Shown in pieces: positions 50,566 to 60,330 of a stretch of DNA of 64,000 nt. Numbering within the stretch: position 1 is the stretch's first letter; every line of letters starts with the position of its first letter. The stretch is taken from NCBI RefSeq assembly GCF_003584105.1, contig NZ_QXFO01000028.1, positions 62,001 to 126,000 of the forward strand, in the 5' to 3' direction. The notes beneath the pieces are model-generated. The model made no database searches, had not been told where the DNA came from, and worked only from the letters and a program-made list of their open reading frames with translations. Position numbers and translations under genes: made by a program. The DNA comes from Flagellimonas taeanensis (GTDB taxonomy: Bacteria; Bacteroidota; Bacteroidia; Flavobacteriales; Flavobacteriaceae).

Positions 50566-51033
50566 ATGAAAACAATGAAACAATTATTTCTATTGGCAAT
50601 AGCCCTGGTGTGGGGAATTGTCGCACAAGCCCAAGTTGATCCCGTTGGCAAGGATGGCGTAGCCATTGGCGGGTATGATGTGGTATCCTATTTCTCTGGC
50701 GAGGCCAAACAGGGCAACAAAACCTATGCCGCCAAGCATGATGGGGTAACCTATTACTTTGCCAGCAAGGCCAACAAGGCCAAATTTGCCCAATCGCCCA
50801 GCATGTACCTGCCCCAGTTTGACGGGTATTGTGCCTAGGGTGTGGGTGAAAAGCAGGCCAAGTTTCCCATTAACCCAGAAACGTTTGATGTGATCGATGG
50901 TAAACTCTATCTGTTTTTCAATGGCGATTTCAATGGGGAACCTTTTAACACCTTACCCGATTGGAGTGCACGAACTTCCGAATTGAAGAAAGCGGCCCAC
51001 GCCAATTGGCCAAAAATCAGGGACAGTAAATAA
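50566..51033 (+). pseudogene. YHS-domain protein gene interrupted by one in-frame TAG
   Basis: The frame starts ATG 50566, has a signal peptide ending VAQAQ, and continues with a YHS domain (DGVAIGGYDVVSYFSGEAKQ, KHDGVTYYFASKANKAKFAQ). A TAG at 50836-50838 interrupts it after PQFDGYCA. The same frame continues without break to 51033 with GVGEKQAKFPINPETFDVID and FNGEPFNTLPDWSARTSELK, which is the normal second half of this family. Homologues have a Tyr codon at this place (CAYGVGEKQ), so one base change TAT/TAC to TAG explains it. It was disrupted recently, since the second half is undamaged. Possible truncated product of 90 residues. Confidence 0.88.
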
Positions 51034-51092
51034 TCCATCAAGGGCAGGTTGAGTTTGCAGCTTGCCCTTTTTTCATCTTAAAAACTAACACA

Positions 51093-51509
51093 ATGGCACT
51101 AGAACAAAAATTTCCGTTACCTCCCTTTACCGAGGAAACGGCCCGAGAAAAAGTACAGTTGGCCGAAGATGCCTGGAACAGCCAAGATCCGGAGAAAGTA
51201 TCCAAAGCCTACACCGTGGAAACGGAGTGGCGCAACCGCTCCCAATTTGTGAACGGTAGGGAAGAAGTGGTCGCTTTTTTGTCCGACAAGTGGAAAAAGG
51301 AAAAAAACTATAAATTACGAAAGGAATTGTGGGCCTTCACCGACAACAGAATAGCGGTTCGTTTTGAATACGAATACCAAAATGCCCAAGGTGCTTGGTT
51401 CCGCGCCTATGGAAATGAGAATTGGGAGTTCAACGAGCACGGCCTTATGCAAAAACGTTACGCCAGCATCAACGACTTGCAGATAACCGAAGCCGAAAGA
51501 CGACTTTAA
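51093..51509 (+). CDS. DUF1348 nuclear transport factor 2-like protein
   Basis: A 138-residue NTF2-fold protein: [20 protein letters not shown] at the N-terminus, [40 protein letters not shown] and ISINDLQI-like ending. The family has no known reaction. It belongs to a run of small stress-type genes with AhpD-like and YHS proteins on the same strand. Confidence 0.92.
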   Translation: MALEQKFPLPPFTEETAREKVQLAEDAWNSQDPEKVSKAYTVETEWRNRSQFVNGREEVVAFLSDKWKKEKNYKLRKELWAFTDNRIAVRFEYEYQNAQGAWFRAYGNENWEFNEHGLMQKRYASINDLQITEAERRL

Positions 51510-51521
51510 TAAATCAATGTT

Positions 51522-51645
51522 TGTCAGGTCGAGCCTGCCTTTGTCGGCAGACAGGCGCAGTCGACACCTCATTTTTGAGCTGTTGAGATTAATGATTTCT
51601 CGATAGCTCCTTCGACTGCGCTCAGGAAGACAGCTCGAAGTGACA
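51522..51645. repeat. Dispersed intergenic repeat with internal hairpin
   Basis: Bounded by TGTCAGGTCGAG and CTCGAAGTGACA inverted ends; contains GCCTGCC...GGCAGACAGGC, TGATTTCTCGATA and the CCTTCGACTGCGCTCAGG block common in flavobacterial intergenic repeats. It lies between the DUF1348 and AraC genes. Confidence 0.65.
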
Positions 51646-51668
51646 TATTCAATTCACAAAATCAAAAA

Positions 51669-52550
51669 ATGGACGTATTCAACACCAATACACTCATCAA
51701 CGAACAGACCGGAAACCTTGCGTTTAAACTTTCCAATTTTGAAGACGATTGCCAGTTCTGTTCCCTAAAACGATTCAATTACTATTCCCTGATCTGGGTG
51801 AAAAAGGGGAGTGGAACGGCCAAAATAGATTTTACGGAGTCCGATTTTACGGCGGATACGCTATTTGCCATAACTCCCTACCAACCCTTCAGTCTAATGG
51901 AAAAGGAAAAAATAGAGGGTGTGGTGCTGCATTTTCATCCTGATTTTTTCTGTATCCATAAACACCAGGAACAAGTGGCCTGCAATGGGGTGCTGTTCAA
52001 CAATATTTACAGACCACCCTATTTTTGTGTGGACGATGACATCCGCAGCAATTTTGAAATGGTGCTGGAACAGATGCGTACCGAAGTACAAAAAGCGGAG
52101 TTGGCCCAATATGAATTGTTGGTGTCCTACCTGAAAATATTCCTGATCATTGCATCACGGGCCAAAGCCAAACAACAACCGGAATCCCTAAAAGACGCTC
52201 CAGATGAAAAAGAGCCGTTCATCATCCAAAACCTGAAGGACCTTATTGAAACGCACTTTAAAACCAAGCATTCGGCAGGGGAGTATGCGGATCTATTGAA
52301 CATCAGCCCCAAAACGCTTGCGAAGATTACCAAAAACCATTTCAACAAGACCATGACCAATCTCATCTCTGAACGTATCATTATTGAAGCCAAGCGGGAA
52401 CTGTACCTCACCAACAAATCCGTTAAGGAGATCGCTTTTGATCTTGGGTACGATGATGAACACTATTTCAGCCGTTTTTTTAAGAACAATGCAGATATTT
52501 CACCCAAGGTGTATCGTGATACTGTGGGTTTTGCAAGGGCCATGGCTTGA
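51669..52550 (+). CDS. AraC family transcriptional regulator
   Basis: A 293-residue regulator. The N-terminal 170 residues form an AraC-type ligand/cupin-like domain (YYSLIWVKKGSGTAKIDFTE, LFAITPYQPFSL). The C-terminal 100 residues hold the two HTH segments (SAGEYADLLNISPKTLAKIT, VKEIAFDLGYDDEHYFSRFF). The inducer is unknown. It may regulate the preceding stress genes or the following ArsR cluster. Confidence 0.93.
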   Translation: MDVFNTNTLINEQTGNLAFKLSNFEDDCQFCSLKRFNYYSLIWVKKGSGTAKIDFTESDFTADTLFAITPYQPFSLMEKEKIEGVVLHFHPDFFCIHKHQEQVACNGVLFNNIYRPPYFCVDDDIRSNFEMVLEQMRTEVQKAELAQYELLVSYLKIFLIIASRAKAKQQPESLKDAPDEKEPFIIQNLKDLIETHFKTKHSAGEYADLLNISPKTLAKITKNHFNKTMTNLISERIIIEAKRELYLTNKSVKEIAFDLGYDDEHYFSRFFKNNADISPKVYRDTVGFARAMA

Positions 52551-52588
52551 TTCTTAAGCCACTTAAAGTTTTTTTGTGATTTTTTTGC

Positions 52589-52630
52589 GCAGTCAAATAA
52601 CTGCACATATATTTGCAGTCAAATAGCTGC
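52589..52630 (+). promoter_or_regulatory. ArsR-gene promoter with two palindromic operators
   Basis: GCAGTCAAATAACTGC (52589-52604) and GCAGTCAAATAGCTGC (52615-52630) are near-identical dyads 26 bp apart. Between and partly inside them is TATATTTG (52608-52615), a full TAnnTTTG -7 box, with a TTG at 52585-52587 20 bp upstream as -33. A repressor on both sites would cover the promoter; the ArsR protein encoded next is the likely binder. Confidence 0.75.
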
Positions 52631-52634
52631 ATAA

Positions 52635-52958
52635 ATGGAATTGCGTAGAGATGTTTTTCAGGCCATTGCCGACCCCACCCGGAGGGCCATTATTGCCATG
52701 GTGGCGCTGAATGCCATGACACCGGGGGCCATAGCCGCAAAGTTCGACTCGTCCCGGCAAACGATTTCCAAGCACATACAGATTCTTACCGAATGTGAAC
52801 TACTGACCCAAGAACAGCAGGGGAGGGAGATCCATTACCATTTCAATCCCATAAAAATGAAGGAGATAGCCGATTTCATCGCACCCTTCCGTGATATGTG
52901 GGACGATAGGTTCAACACCTTGGAGGCCATCATGAAAAAACAACCCCCTAAAAACTGA
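52635..52958 (+). CDS. ArsR family winged-helix repressor
   Basis: A 107-residue winged-helix protein: [20 protein letters not shown] at the N-terminus, the recognition helix in [20 protein letters not shown], and the wing [13 protein letters not shown]. It lacks the Cys metal site of ArsR/SmtB proper and matches the SdpR-like group that precedes AHSA1-domain genes. The next gene is exactly such an AHSA1 protein, 2 bp after the stop. Confidence 0.95.
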   Translation: MELRRDVFQAIADPTRRAIIAMVALNAMTPGAIAAKFDSSRQTISKHIQILTECELLTQEQQGREIHYHFNPIKMKEIADFIAPFRDMWDDRFNTLEAIMKKQPPKN

Positions 52959-52960
52959 GT

Positions 52961-53428
52961 ATGGAACGAAAAACAAAAGTCCACGCTGAGGACGGAAAAC
53001 AGGAAATCTGGATCACGAGGGAATTTGAACTCCCGTTGGAATCCCTTTTTAGAGCCTATGAAGACCCAGAAATCGTATCGCAATGGATGGGCACCCATGT
53101 TCTTAAGCTCGAAAGCAAAAGGCATGGCAGCTATCAGTTCGAGACTACCGACCCCATGGGGAACAAACACCGGTTCAACGGTACCATCCATGAATTTGTG
53201 CCCAACCAGAAGATCACCCGGACCTTTGAAATGGAAAATGCACAATTTCCCGTACAATTGGAATTTTTGCAATTTGAATCCCTCACCAATACAACAAGCA
53301 AACTTTCCATACACATGGTCTATAAATCGGTGGAAGACCGGGACAGAATGTTGAAACTGCCCTTTGCCCAAGGAATCAGCATGGCGCACGACCGCTTACA
53401 AAAGATAATGACGGGTGGTGTCAGGTGA
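52961..53428 (+). CDS. SRPBCC/AHSA1 domain protein
   Basis: A 155-residue helix-grip-fold protein. ITREFELPLESLFRAYEDPE opens it, QFETTDPMGNKHRFNGTIHE is in the middle, and KSVEDRDRMLKLPFAQGISM is at the end, typical of the COG3832 group. It is thought to bind a hydrophobic ligand. It is cotranscribed with the ArsR gene. Confidence 0.92.
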   Translation: MERKTKVHAEDGKQEIWITREFELPLESLFRAYEDPEIVSQWMGTHVLKLESKRHGSYQFETTDPMGNKHRFNGTIHEFVPNQKITRTFEMENAQFPVQLEFLQFESLTNTTSKLSIHMVYKSVEDRDRMLKLPFAQGISMAHDRLQKIMTGGVR

Positions 53429-53495
53429 TGTTTTTCTGTCACATTGAGCGCAGTCGAAAGGAAAAAGAACACAATCCATAAATCAATACAAAACC

Positions 53496-53873
53496 ATGAC
53501 AAAACGAAACAAAATCATTTATTGGGTGGCCACCATTTGGTTGGCCTTGGGGATGGTCTCTACAGGAATCGTACAATTGATGGGTATGGACGAAGAGGTC
53601 CAAATGATGGAACATTTGGGCTATCCCATCTACTTTCTGACCATCATCGGAATCTGGAAACTTTTAGGTGTTGTGGCCATTTTGGCCCCCAAGTTTCCTG
53701 TGCTCAAAGAATGGGCATACGCCGGGTTTGTCTTCACCATGACCGGGGCCATTTTTTCCCATTTGGCGGTAGGCGATGGGGGCGTTGATTTTTTCGGTCC
53801 ATCACTTTTGTTGGTGTTGACCGGAATTTCTTGGTATTTTAGACCTATTGGCAGAAAGATCACCGCAGCATAA
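53496..53873 (+). CDS. DoxX family membrane protein
   Basis: A 125-residue protein with four hydrophobic helices (IIYWVATIWLALGMVSTGIV, YFLTIIGIWKLLGVVAILAP, WAYAGFVFTMTGAIFSHLAV, LLLVLTGISWYF). The MEHLGYPIYFLTIIGIWK block is typical of the DoxX-like branch. Same direction as the AHSA1 gene, 67 bp downstream; the gap contains a fragment of the dispersed repeat (53437-53460). Confidence 0.92.
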   Translation: MTKRNKIIYWVATIWLALGMVSTGIVQLMGMDEEVQMMEHLGYPIYFLTIIGIWKLLGVVAILAPKFPVLKEWAYAGFVFTMTGAIFSHLAVGDGGVDFFGPSLLLVLTGISWYFRPIGRKITAA

Positions 53874-53884
53874 AACCCATCATC

Positions 53885-54466
53885 ATGAACCCCAAAGTGG
53901 ATTTTTTCTTTGAAAAACCTTCCCAATGGCAAGAGGCCTATCGACAGTTGCGCAAAATTGTTCTGGACACGGGCCTCACCGAGGAACTCAAATGGGGCGT
54001 ACCCTGCTATACCTTTCAGGGCAGCAATGTTGTCTTGATCCACGGTTTCAAGGAATATTGCGCATTGTTGTTCCATAAAGGGGTCCTGCTGAAGGATACC
54101 GAGGACATGCTCATCCAGCAGACCAAAAATGTACAATCGGCCCGCCAGATCAGGTTCACCGATGTCAAGGAGATCGTGGACAGAAAAAAAGCACTGACGG
54201 CCTATATCCATGAGGCCATTGAAGTGGAAAAAGCTGGTCTGGAAGTAAAGATGAAGAAAACCTCCGAATTTGACATGCCGGAAGAGCTTCAGGACAGGTT
54301 GGACAGTGATGCCGATTTCAAAGAGGCCTTCGAAGCCTTGACACCGGGGCGACAACGCGGGTACATGCTCCATATTTCCCAGGCCAAGCAATCCAAGACC
54401 CGCCTATCAAGGATTGAGAAGTCCATTCCCAATATCTTTGAGGGAAAAGGATATAACGAAACGTGA
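53885..54466 (+). CDS. YdeI/OmpD-associated family protein, copy 1
   Basis: A 193-residue cytoplasmic protein. The first 110 residues are the DUF1801 fold (QEAYRQLRKIVLDTGLTEEL then KWGVPCYTFQGSNVVLIHGF); the C-terminal part has the YdeI-type ending FEALTPGRQRGYMLHISQAK then QSKTRLSRIEKSIPNIFEG. Function unknown. It is followed after 12 bp by a paralogue. Confidence 0.92.
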   Translation: MNPKVDFFFEKPSQWQEAYRQLRKIVLDTGLTEELKWGVPCYTFQGSNVVLIHGFKEYCALLFHKGVLLKDTEDMLIQQTKNVQSARQIRFTDVKEIVDRKKALTAYIHEAIEVEKAGLEVKMKKTSEFDMPEELQDRLDSDADFKEAFEALTPGRQRGYMLHISQAKQSKTRLSRIEKSIPNIFEGKGYNET

Positions 54467-54478
54467 ACCGTAGCCAAT

Positions 54479-55102
54479 ATGAACCCAGAAATTGATGCCT
54501 ATTTACAAGAAGGCTGTGGCCGCTGCCCCTTGGGCGGCACCCCTGAATGCAAGGTGCACAGTTGGACAGCGGAGTTGAAATACCTGCGTAGGCTGGTGTT
54601 GGAGTGCGGACTTACCGAAGAACAGAAGTGGGGCGTGCCCACCTATACCCACAATGGCACCAACTTGGTCATGGTGGCTGCTTTTAAGGACAACTGTACC
54701 CTGAGTTTTTTTAAAGGGGCATTGCTGAAGGACGATCATCAGATCTTGGAAAAACCAGGGGAGAACACCCAATCGGGCAGGGTGATTCGGTTCACCGATG
54801 TGGCGCAGATCGCCCAACTGGAATCTGTGTTGAAAAACTACATCTTTGAAGCCATCGAAGTGAAAAGAGCAGGCTTGAAGGTACAACTGAAGTCGATTTC
54901 GGATTACGACATCCCGAAAGAGTTCCAACAACGATTGGAGGAAGACCCCGAACTGAAAGAAGCCTTTGAAAACCTCACCCCAGGTAGACAAAAGGGATAT
55001 CTGCTCTATTTTTCCGGGGCCAAACAATCCAAGACCCGGGAAGACCGCATCGAAAAATACATCCCCAAGATTATGAAGGGTTTGGGGTTTCATGATAGAT
55101 AA
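54479..55102 (+). CDS. YdeI/OmpD-associated family protein, copy 2 with N-terminal Cys cluster
   Basis: A 207-residue paralogue of the previous gene product (shared LTEEQKWGVPTYT, FENLTPGRQKGYLLYFSGAK, SKTREDRIEKYIPKIM). It differs by an N-terminal extension containing CGRCPLGGTPECKVH (three Cys and a His), a possible metal-binding site missing in copy 1. The adjacent pair reads as a local duplication followed by divergence. Confidence 0.92.
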   Translation: MNPEIDAYLQEGCGRCPLGGTPECKVHSWTAELKYLRRLVLECGLTEEQKWGVPTYTHNGTNLVMVAAFKDNCTLSFFKGALLKDDHQILEKPGENTQSGRVIRFTDVAQIAQLESVLKNYIFEAIEVKRAGLKVQLKSISDYDIPKEFQQRLEEDPELKEAFENLTPGRQKGYLLYFSGAKQSKTREDRIEKYIPKIMKGLGFHDR

Positions 55103-55221
55103 CCCATAGTCCTAGACTTTGATCCTTAGAGGTTTATTGTGGGGGAAATAACACATGATATCGATTTGATTTTGCAATTCTATCGTATAAGAAGTATGTT
55201 AGCAATACCATACTTGATTTT

Positions 55222-58200
55222 ATGAAAAACCTATACCTCACGTTTTATTTTATTTTATTTAGTTTTTCATTAACTGCGCAAACAGGATTCGTAACAACAT
55301 GGAAAACAGACAATCCAGGAATTTCAGAACAAAATCAGGTCACAATTCCAACATATGCCTCGGAAACATACAATTACAATGTGGATTGGGGAGATGGCAC
55401 ATCAGATTTGGGGGTCACAGGCGAAATCACCCACACCTATAACACTTCTGGGGAGTATGGAGTTACAATAACAGGTCAATTTCCAGGGATCTCTTTTGGG
55501 AACTCTAGTGATACAGATCGGCAAAAACTATTGGAGGTTGGCCAATGGGGTTCAATTCAATGGAAAAATTTTCAGGGGGCATTTAGAGGTTGTGAAAATC
55601 TTCAGATATCGGCCACCGATACACCCGACCTAAGCCAAGTTACCAGTTTCAGATATGCTTTCTCCGGATGTACAAGCATGATTGGACATAGCAGTATGAA
55701 TCTTTGGGATATGTCCAATGCTGTCAATCTAAATGCGATGTTCTATGCGGCATCTTCATTTAATGCTGATATTGGGGATTGGGACCTTGCAAATGCAGAA
55801 GATATTACAGAAATGTTTAGGTCCGCATCATCATTCAATCAAAATATTGGCAACTGGAGATTCCCCAAGGTAACCAGTCTTGCATGGATGTTTGACCGCG
55901 CTACCAATTTTAATGGTAATATAAGTGATTGGGATGTAAGCAATATTACTGCCATGGTCTTTACATTTGAAAATGCCAAGTCGTTTAATCAAAATATTTC
56001 CGATTGGGATACTAGCAATGTCACAAATATGGAATACATGTTCCGGTATGCTTGGGCCTTTAATCAAGATATTTCAGGCTGGAACGTCTCCAATGTGATG
56101 TCCATGACAGGCATGTTCAACAATGCCATATCCTTCGATCAAGATTTGGGATTTTGGGACATCCAAAGTTCCATAAGTCTTTCAAACATGTTCAACCAAG
56201 TCGGTCTTTCAACAAAAAACTACGACAACATTCTATCAGGTTGGGCATCATTACCTAACCTGCAGACCGGTATTGTGTTCAATGCTGGTCTCAGTCAATA
56301 TTGTGCCGGGGAAACATCTCGCCAATTATTGATGGATAATTTCGGTTGGCAGATTGTTGATGAAGGGATGTCTTGTCCTGAACCCTTATCAATCAATGAG
56401 GTTTTGTTAATAGATGCCTTGCAGGATAATGTACTTTACTCGCTCAGGGAGAATGCATTGATCAACCAAAATTCATTGGTCAACAATCTATTGAATTTTG
56501 AAGTGGTAGCTACTGATGATGTTGGTAGCGTGCATATTGAATTACAGGACACCCAAAACACTTCAAAGATTTCCAATGATGCCCCGTATACCTTGTTCGG
56601 GAGCAATGGTACCGATTATTCGGGACAGGAACTCGCACTGGGAACATACACTCTGATCGCCACACCCTATAGTGGAGAAAATCTTACAGGTATAGCGGGC
56701 ACTCCATATATCTTACATTTTAAAATTCTGAATAGGGTACAACAGCCATTCATCACAACATGGAAAACTGACGCCCCCGGTTCTTTACTTAATAATACAA
56801 TCAGAATAGCAACACTCCCAGGCGAACATTATTATTATGATGTGGATTGGGGAGATGGATATATATCCGAAGGTTATTCCGGTAGTACAAACCATACCTA
56901 TAGTGAATCTGGAACATATACTATTAAGATATCCGGAAATTTTCCGGGGATTGTTTTTAACGGGAACAACTATGGTTCGAAATTGATTTCCATAGACCAA
57001 TGGGGGGACTTGGATTGGGTCACCATGAAAGATGCCTTTGTGGGTTGTACCAATTTGGATATTTTGGCCACTGATGTTCCTGATTTATCCAATGTAAAAG
57101 ATATGTCAAGAATGTTCTTTAACTGTTCCAAGTTAAATGGGAATGACAGCATTGGAAATTGGGACACAGGGCATGTCACGGATATGAACAATATGTTCAA
57201 AGGAGCTCAAAGTTTCAACCAAAACATATCCAATTGGCAAGTAACCAATGTATCCAATATGGCAAGCATGTTTGAGGGGGCCACCGTATTCGATCAAGAT
57301 TTAGGGGAATGGGAGGTTACCAATGTCTCCAACATGCAGAACATGTTTGCCACAAGTGGTTTTTCCAACAGCAATTATGAGGCAACGTTAATGGGATGGG
57401 GCCAATTATCATCATTGCAGTACAATGTTAAACTTGGGGCCCAACAAAACACCTATTGTATCTCAAGGAAAGCACATGAGTATTTGTCCGAAAATTTCGG
57501 GTGGATTATTCATGATGGAGGTTTGGCCTTGAATTGTGCCATTAATGGGCAAATGCCATTTTTGACCACATGGAAGACAAACAATTTTGGTGCCACCAAT
57601 GGTAACCAAATTACCATTTACACGGATACTAGGTTCGTCGGCAGCAATTATACGGTAGAATGGGGCGATGGCACCAAAGATATAAATGTCCAGGGTGAGA
57701 TTGTGCATACGTATGCAGACCCAGGCATTTATAGGGTTGCTATTTATGACCACTTTTTGGGGATGTATTTTAACAATGCCGGTAGCATGAGGGTCAGGGA
57801 CGATGATAAGATATTGTCCATAGACCAATGGGGGGACATACAATGGGAGGCCATTCATCTTGCCTTTGCAGGTTGTAGATATTTGGATATGAAAGCGACC
57901 GATATCCCTGATTTATCCAAAGGACCAAGCCTATTCGGAATGTTTACGGAATGCCCATCCTTTATAGGAAATGAATCCATTAGCAACTGGGATGTATCAT
58001 TAACTAACAGTATTGCCTATATGTTCAAAAATACAGTGCTCTTTAATCAACCCCTGGACAAATGGGACACTGGGAATGTAACGAACATGGAATATATGTT
58101 TGACGGGGCATCATCCTTTAATCAAGATGTGAGCAATTGGAATGTCTCCAATGTAAATCATATGATGGACATGTTCAACAATTCTGATTTCTCCGATGAG

Positions 58201-60330
58201 AACTACAACAAGGCATTGAGCGCTTGGGCTCAATCCCCTTCATTGAAACGGGATGTACGATTGGGTGCGCCACAAAACCAATATTGTGATGCGGCCATGG
58301 ACCGATATGATTTAATTAAGGACTATGGTTGGATAATCACAGATTTAGGGAGATCATCTGGTTGTACGATCTATCATCCTGACGAGTATTTTGTCACGAC
58401 TTGGAAAACTGATAATCCAGGGATTTCAACAAACAACCAAATTACCATTCCCACATATCCTGGAACATTCTACAATTATATTGTGGATTGGGGAGATGGT
58501 ACTTCCGACAGCAATGTGAATGGAGAAATAACCCACACCTATGCTGAACCGGGAACTTATCAAGTTGCAATTGCAGGTGTTTTCCCAAGAATTTATTTCA
58601 ATGAGCTTGTATTAAGCGGTCCTATTGTAAATGACAGCGATAAAATTATTTCTATTGACCAATGGGGTGCCATCAATTGGAACTCTATGGAATTGGCCTT
58701 TGCCGGCTGCAAAAAATTGGATGTATTGGCAACCGATACCCCAGATTTTGAAAATGTGTTCAGCATGACCGGCATGTTCGCCAACTGTGAATCCTTATTG
58801 GGGAATGAGTCCTTTACCCAATGGGATGTTGGCAATGTTTATTACATGGGTTCATTGTTCAAAAATGCATTATTATTCGATGCCAATATTGGATATTGGG
58901 ATGTTTCAAAGGTGATTTCTATGGAAAGTGTTTTTGACGGAGCATTTTCATTTAGCCAAAATATTGGGAATTGGAATATGGCCAATGTTTACAATACTCA
59001 ATTTATGTTTAGGGATGCTTCTTCCTTTAACCAAGATATCGGGGCATGGAACATGAGCAATTTAACGGTCATGAATGGTATGTTCATGGGTGCCACTTCT
59101 TTTAATCAAGATATTGGTAATTGGAACGTATCGAATGTGGTAATGATGGCAGCGTTGTTCCAAGGTGCAATTTCCTTTGACCAAGACCTTTCCAATTGGC
59201 AAGTTTCAAATGTAAATAATCTGAGCTCCACATTTGAAGGGGCAACATCCTTTGATCAAAACTTAGAAAGCTGGAACGTGGGCAACGTAGTAAATATGGC
59301 AGGTATGTTTAAAGATACGGGGCTGTCTTTGGCAAACTATGACAAAACACTGATCGGCTGGAGCAGTTTGCCCAGTCTTCGAAACAATGTGGTTTTGGAT
59401 GCAGGTAATAGTCAATATTGTGACGCGGAAATTGCTCGACAGTCAATTATGGAAATCTATGGATGGAACATATCGGATCTTGGAAAGTCACCAAATTGTA
59501 ACGTGGACAACGATAATGATGGTGTTCTGGACCAATACGATTACTGCTTGAATACCACCCAAGGGGTAGAGGTTAATGCAAATGGATGTGAAATTTTAGC
59601 TTATGATGCAATACAGGTAAGTGTTTTCACCCCAAGTTGTTTGGGCAGTTCTGATGGTGCGATTGAAGTATACATGGCATCTTCCGGATATCAACTGAAT
59701 ATAAGCGTGGAAGGCAACAATTATTCAAATACATTCAATGGAATTGTCTCGGGCCAATCGTTTACGATTCCCAATCTAGCAGTGGGTCAATATTCAGTAG
59801 TGGTTTACATTCCTGAAATCCAATATGAGCAAATGTACGGGGTAATGGTTTACGAATTGGGAAGTGTTTCCGGCAAGCGTACAGAATTGGACAAGAAAAC
59901 AGGCACCGCTTCATATATCGTGTATGGCAGTTTACAATATAAAGTGACAGTAAATGGGGAAATGCAGATCTTTAATTTTTCCAACACTTTAGAGAACACG
60001 ATACAATTGAGCCAACTTAAAGGATATACTGCCGTTTCCATTACCGGAATCAATGATTGCCAAGGAAACATTACGGATTCTTTTTACATGAATGACGGTA
60101 TTATGGTTTATCCCACCATAACCACAGGAGATTTGAATATTTTAAGTGAAGTCGGGAAACTAAACATGGAAGTCTACAATATGTCCGGTCAGTTGGTGGA
60201 AGCCTTTCCAAATTTGGAGTTTACTGCCGGTGATGAAAAACTAGAGATAAATTCTTTAAAATCTGGCATTTATTTGGTTAGAATCTTTGGTATGGGAAAG
60301 GATGAAACTATTAAAATCATAAAAAAGTGA
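55222..60330 (+). CDS. Giant secreted PKD/BspA-like (DUF285) repeat protein with T9SS-type C-terminal domain
   Basis: A 1702-residue surface protein. Signal peptide residues 1-19 (FSFSLTAQ). Four large modules begin near residues 20, 508, 780 and 1056 with F-x-TTWKT(D/N). Each has a PKD-like strand pair with WGDG and THTY motifs, an IDQWG(D/A)I linker, then a run of BspA-type DUF285 units of about 24 residues (pattern MFxxAxxFNQDIxNWNVSNV). Around residues 440-500 an extra beta domain occurs. Near residue 1430 there is a thrombospondin-3-like calcium motif DNDNDGVLDQYDYC. Residues about 1627-1702 form the type IX secretion sorting domain (LNMEVYNMSGQLVE, LKSGIYLVRI, IKIIKK end). It is probably secreted and attached to the cell surface, with a role in adhesion (inference). 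Base use is AT-richer than its neighbours. Confidence 0.93.
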   Translation: MKNLYLTFYFILFSFSLTAQTGFVTTWKTDNPGISEQNQVTIPTYASETYNYNVDWGDGTSDLGVTGEITHTYNTSGEYGVTITGQFPGISFGNSSDTDRQKLLEVGQWGSIQWKNFQGAFRGCENLQISATDTPDLSQVTSFRYAFSGCTSMIGHSSMNLWDMSNAVNLNAMFYAASSFNADIGDWDLANAEDITEMFRSASSFNQNIGNWRFPKVTSLAWMFDRATNFNGNISDWDVSNITAMVFTFENAKSFNQNISDWDTSNVTNMEYMFRYAWAFNQDISGWNVSNVMSMTGMFNNAISFDQDLGFWDIQSSISLSNMFNQVGLSTKNYDNILSGWASLPNLQTGIVFNAGLSQYCAGETSRQLLMDNFGWQIVDEGMSCPEPLSINEVLLIDALQDNVLYSLRENALINQNSLVNNLLNFEVVATDDVGSVHIELQDTQNTSKISNDAPYTLFGSNGTDYSGQELALGTYTLIATPYSGENLTGIAGTPYILHFKILNRVQQPFITTWKTDAPGSLLNNTIRIATLPGEHYYYDVDWGDGYISEGYSGSTNHTYSESGTYTIKISGNFPGIVFNGNNYGSKLISIDQWGDLDWVTMKDAFVGCTNLDILATDVPDLSNVKDMSRMFFNCSKLNGNDSIGNWDTGHVTDMNNMFKGAQSFNQNISNWQVTNVSNMASMFEGATVFDQDLGEWEVTNVSNMQNMFATSGFSNSNYEATLMGWGQLSSLQYNVKLGAQQNTYCISRKAHEYLSENFGWIIHDGGLALNCAINGQMPFLTTWKTNNFGATNGNQITIYTDTRFVGSNYTVEWGDGTKDINVQGEIVHTYADPGIYRVAIYDHFLGMYFNNAGSMRVRDDDKILSIDQWGDIQWEAIHLAFAGCRYLDMKATDIPDLSKGPSLFGMFTECPSFIGNESISNWDVSLTNSIAYMFKNTVLFNQPLDKWDTGNVTNMEYMFDGASSFNQDVSNWNVSNVNHMMDMFNNSDFSDENYNKALSAWAQSPSLKRDVRLGAPQNQYCDAAMDRYDLIKDYGWIITDLGRSSGCTIYHPDEYFVTTWKTDNPGISTNNQITIPTYPGTFYNYIVDWGDGTSDSNVNGEITHTYAEPGTYQVAIAGVFPRIYFNELVLSGPIVNDSDKIISIDQWGAINWNSMELAFAGCKKLDVLATDTPDFENVFSMTGMFANCESLLGNESFTQWDVGNVYYMGSLFKNALLFDANIGYWDVSKVISMESVFDGAFSFSQNIGNWNMANVYNTQFMFRDASSFNQDIGAWNMSNLTVMNGMFMGATSFNQDIGNWNVSNVVMMAALFQGAISFDQDLSNWQVSNVNNLSSTFEGATSFDQNLESWNVGNVVNMAGMFKDTGLSLANYDKTLIGWSSLPSLRNNVVLDAGNSQYCDAEIARQSIMEIYGWNISDLGKSPNCNVDNDNDGVLDQYDYCLNTTQGVEVNANGCEILAYDAIQVSVFTPSCLGSSDGAIEVYMASSGYQLNISVEGNNYSNTFNGIVSGQSFTIPNLAVGQYSVVVYIPEIQYEQMYGVMVYELGSVSGKRTELDKKTGTASYIVYGSLQYKVTVNGEMQIFNFSNTLENTIQLSQLKGYTAVSITGINDCQGNITDSFYMNDGIMVYPTITTGDLNILSEVGKLNMEVYNMSGQLVEAFPNLEFTAGDEKLEINSLKSGIYLVRIFGMGKDETIKIIKK

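Noticed and set aside
50839-51033. A separate small gene after the YHS stop
   Set aside because: The frame is continuous with the upstream gene and encodes the normal second half of the same domain; there is no independent start signal.
55222-60330. CRISPR-like or tandem DNA repeats
   Set aside because: The repeats are in-frame protein modules with diverged DNA and no constant spacer/repeat length.
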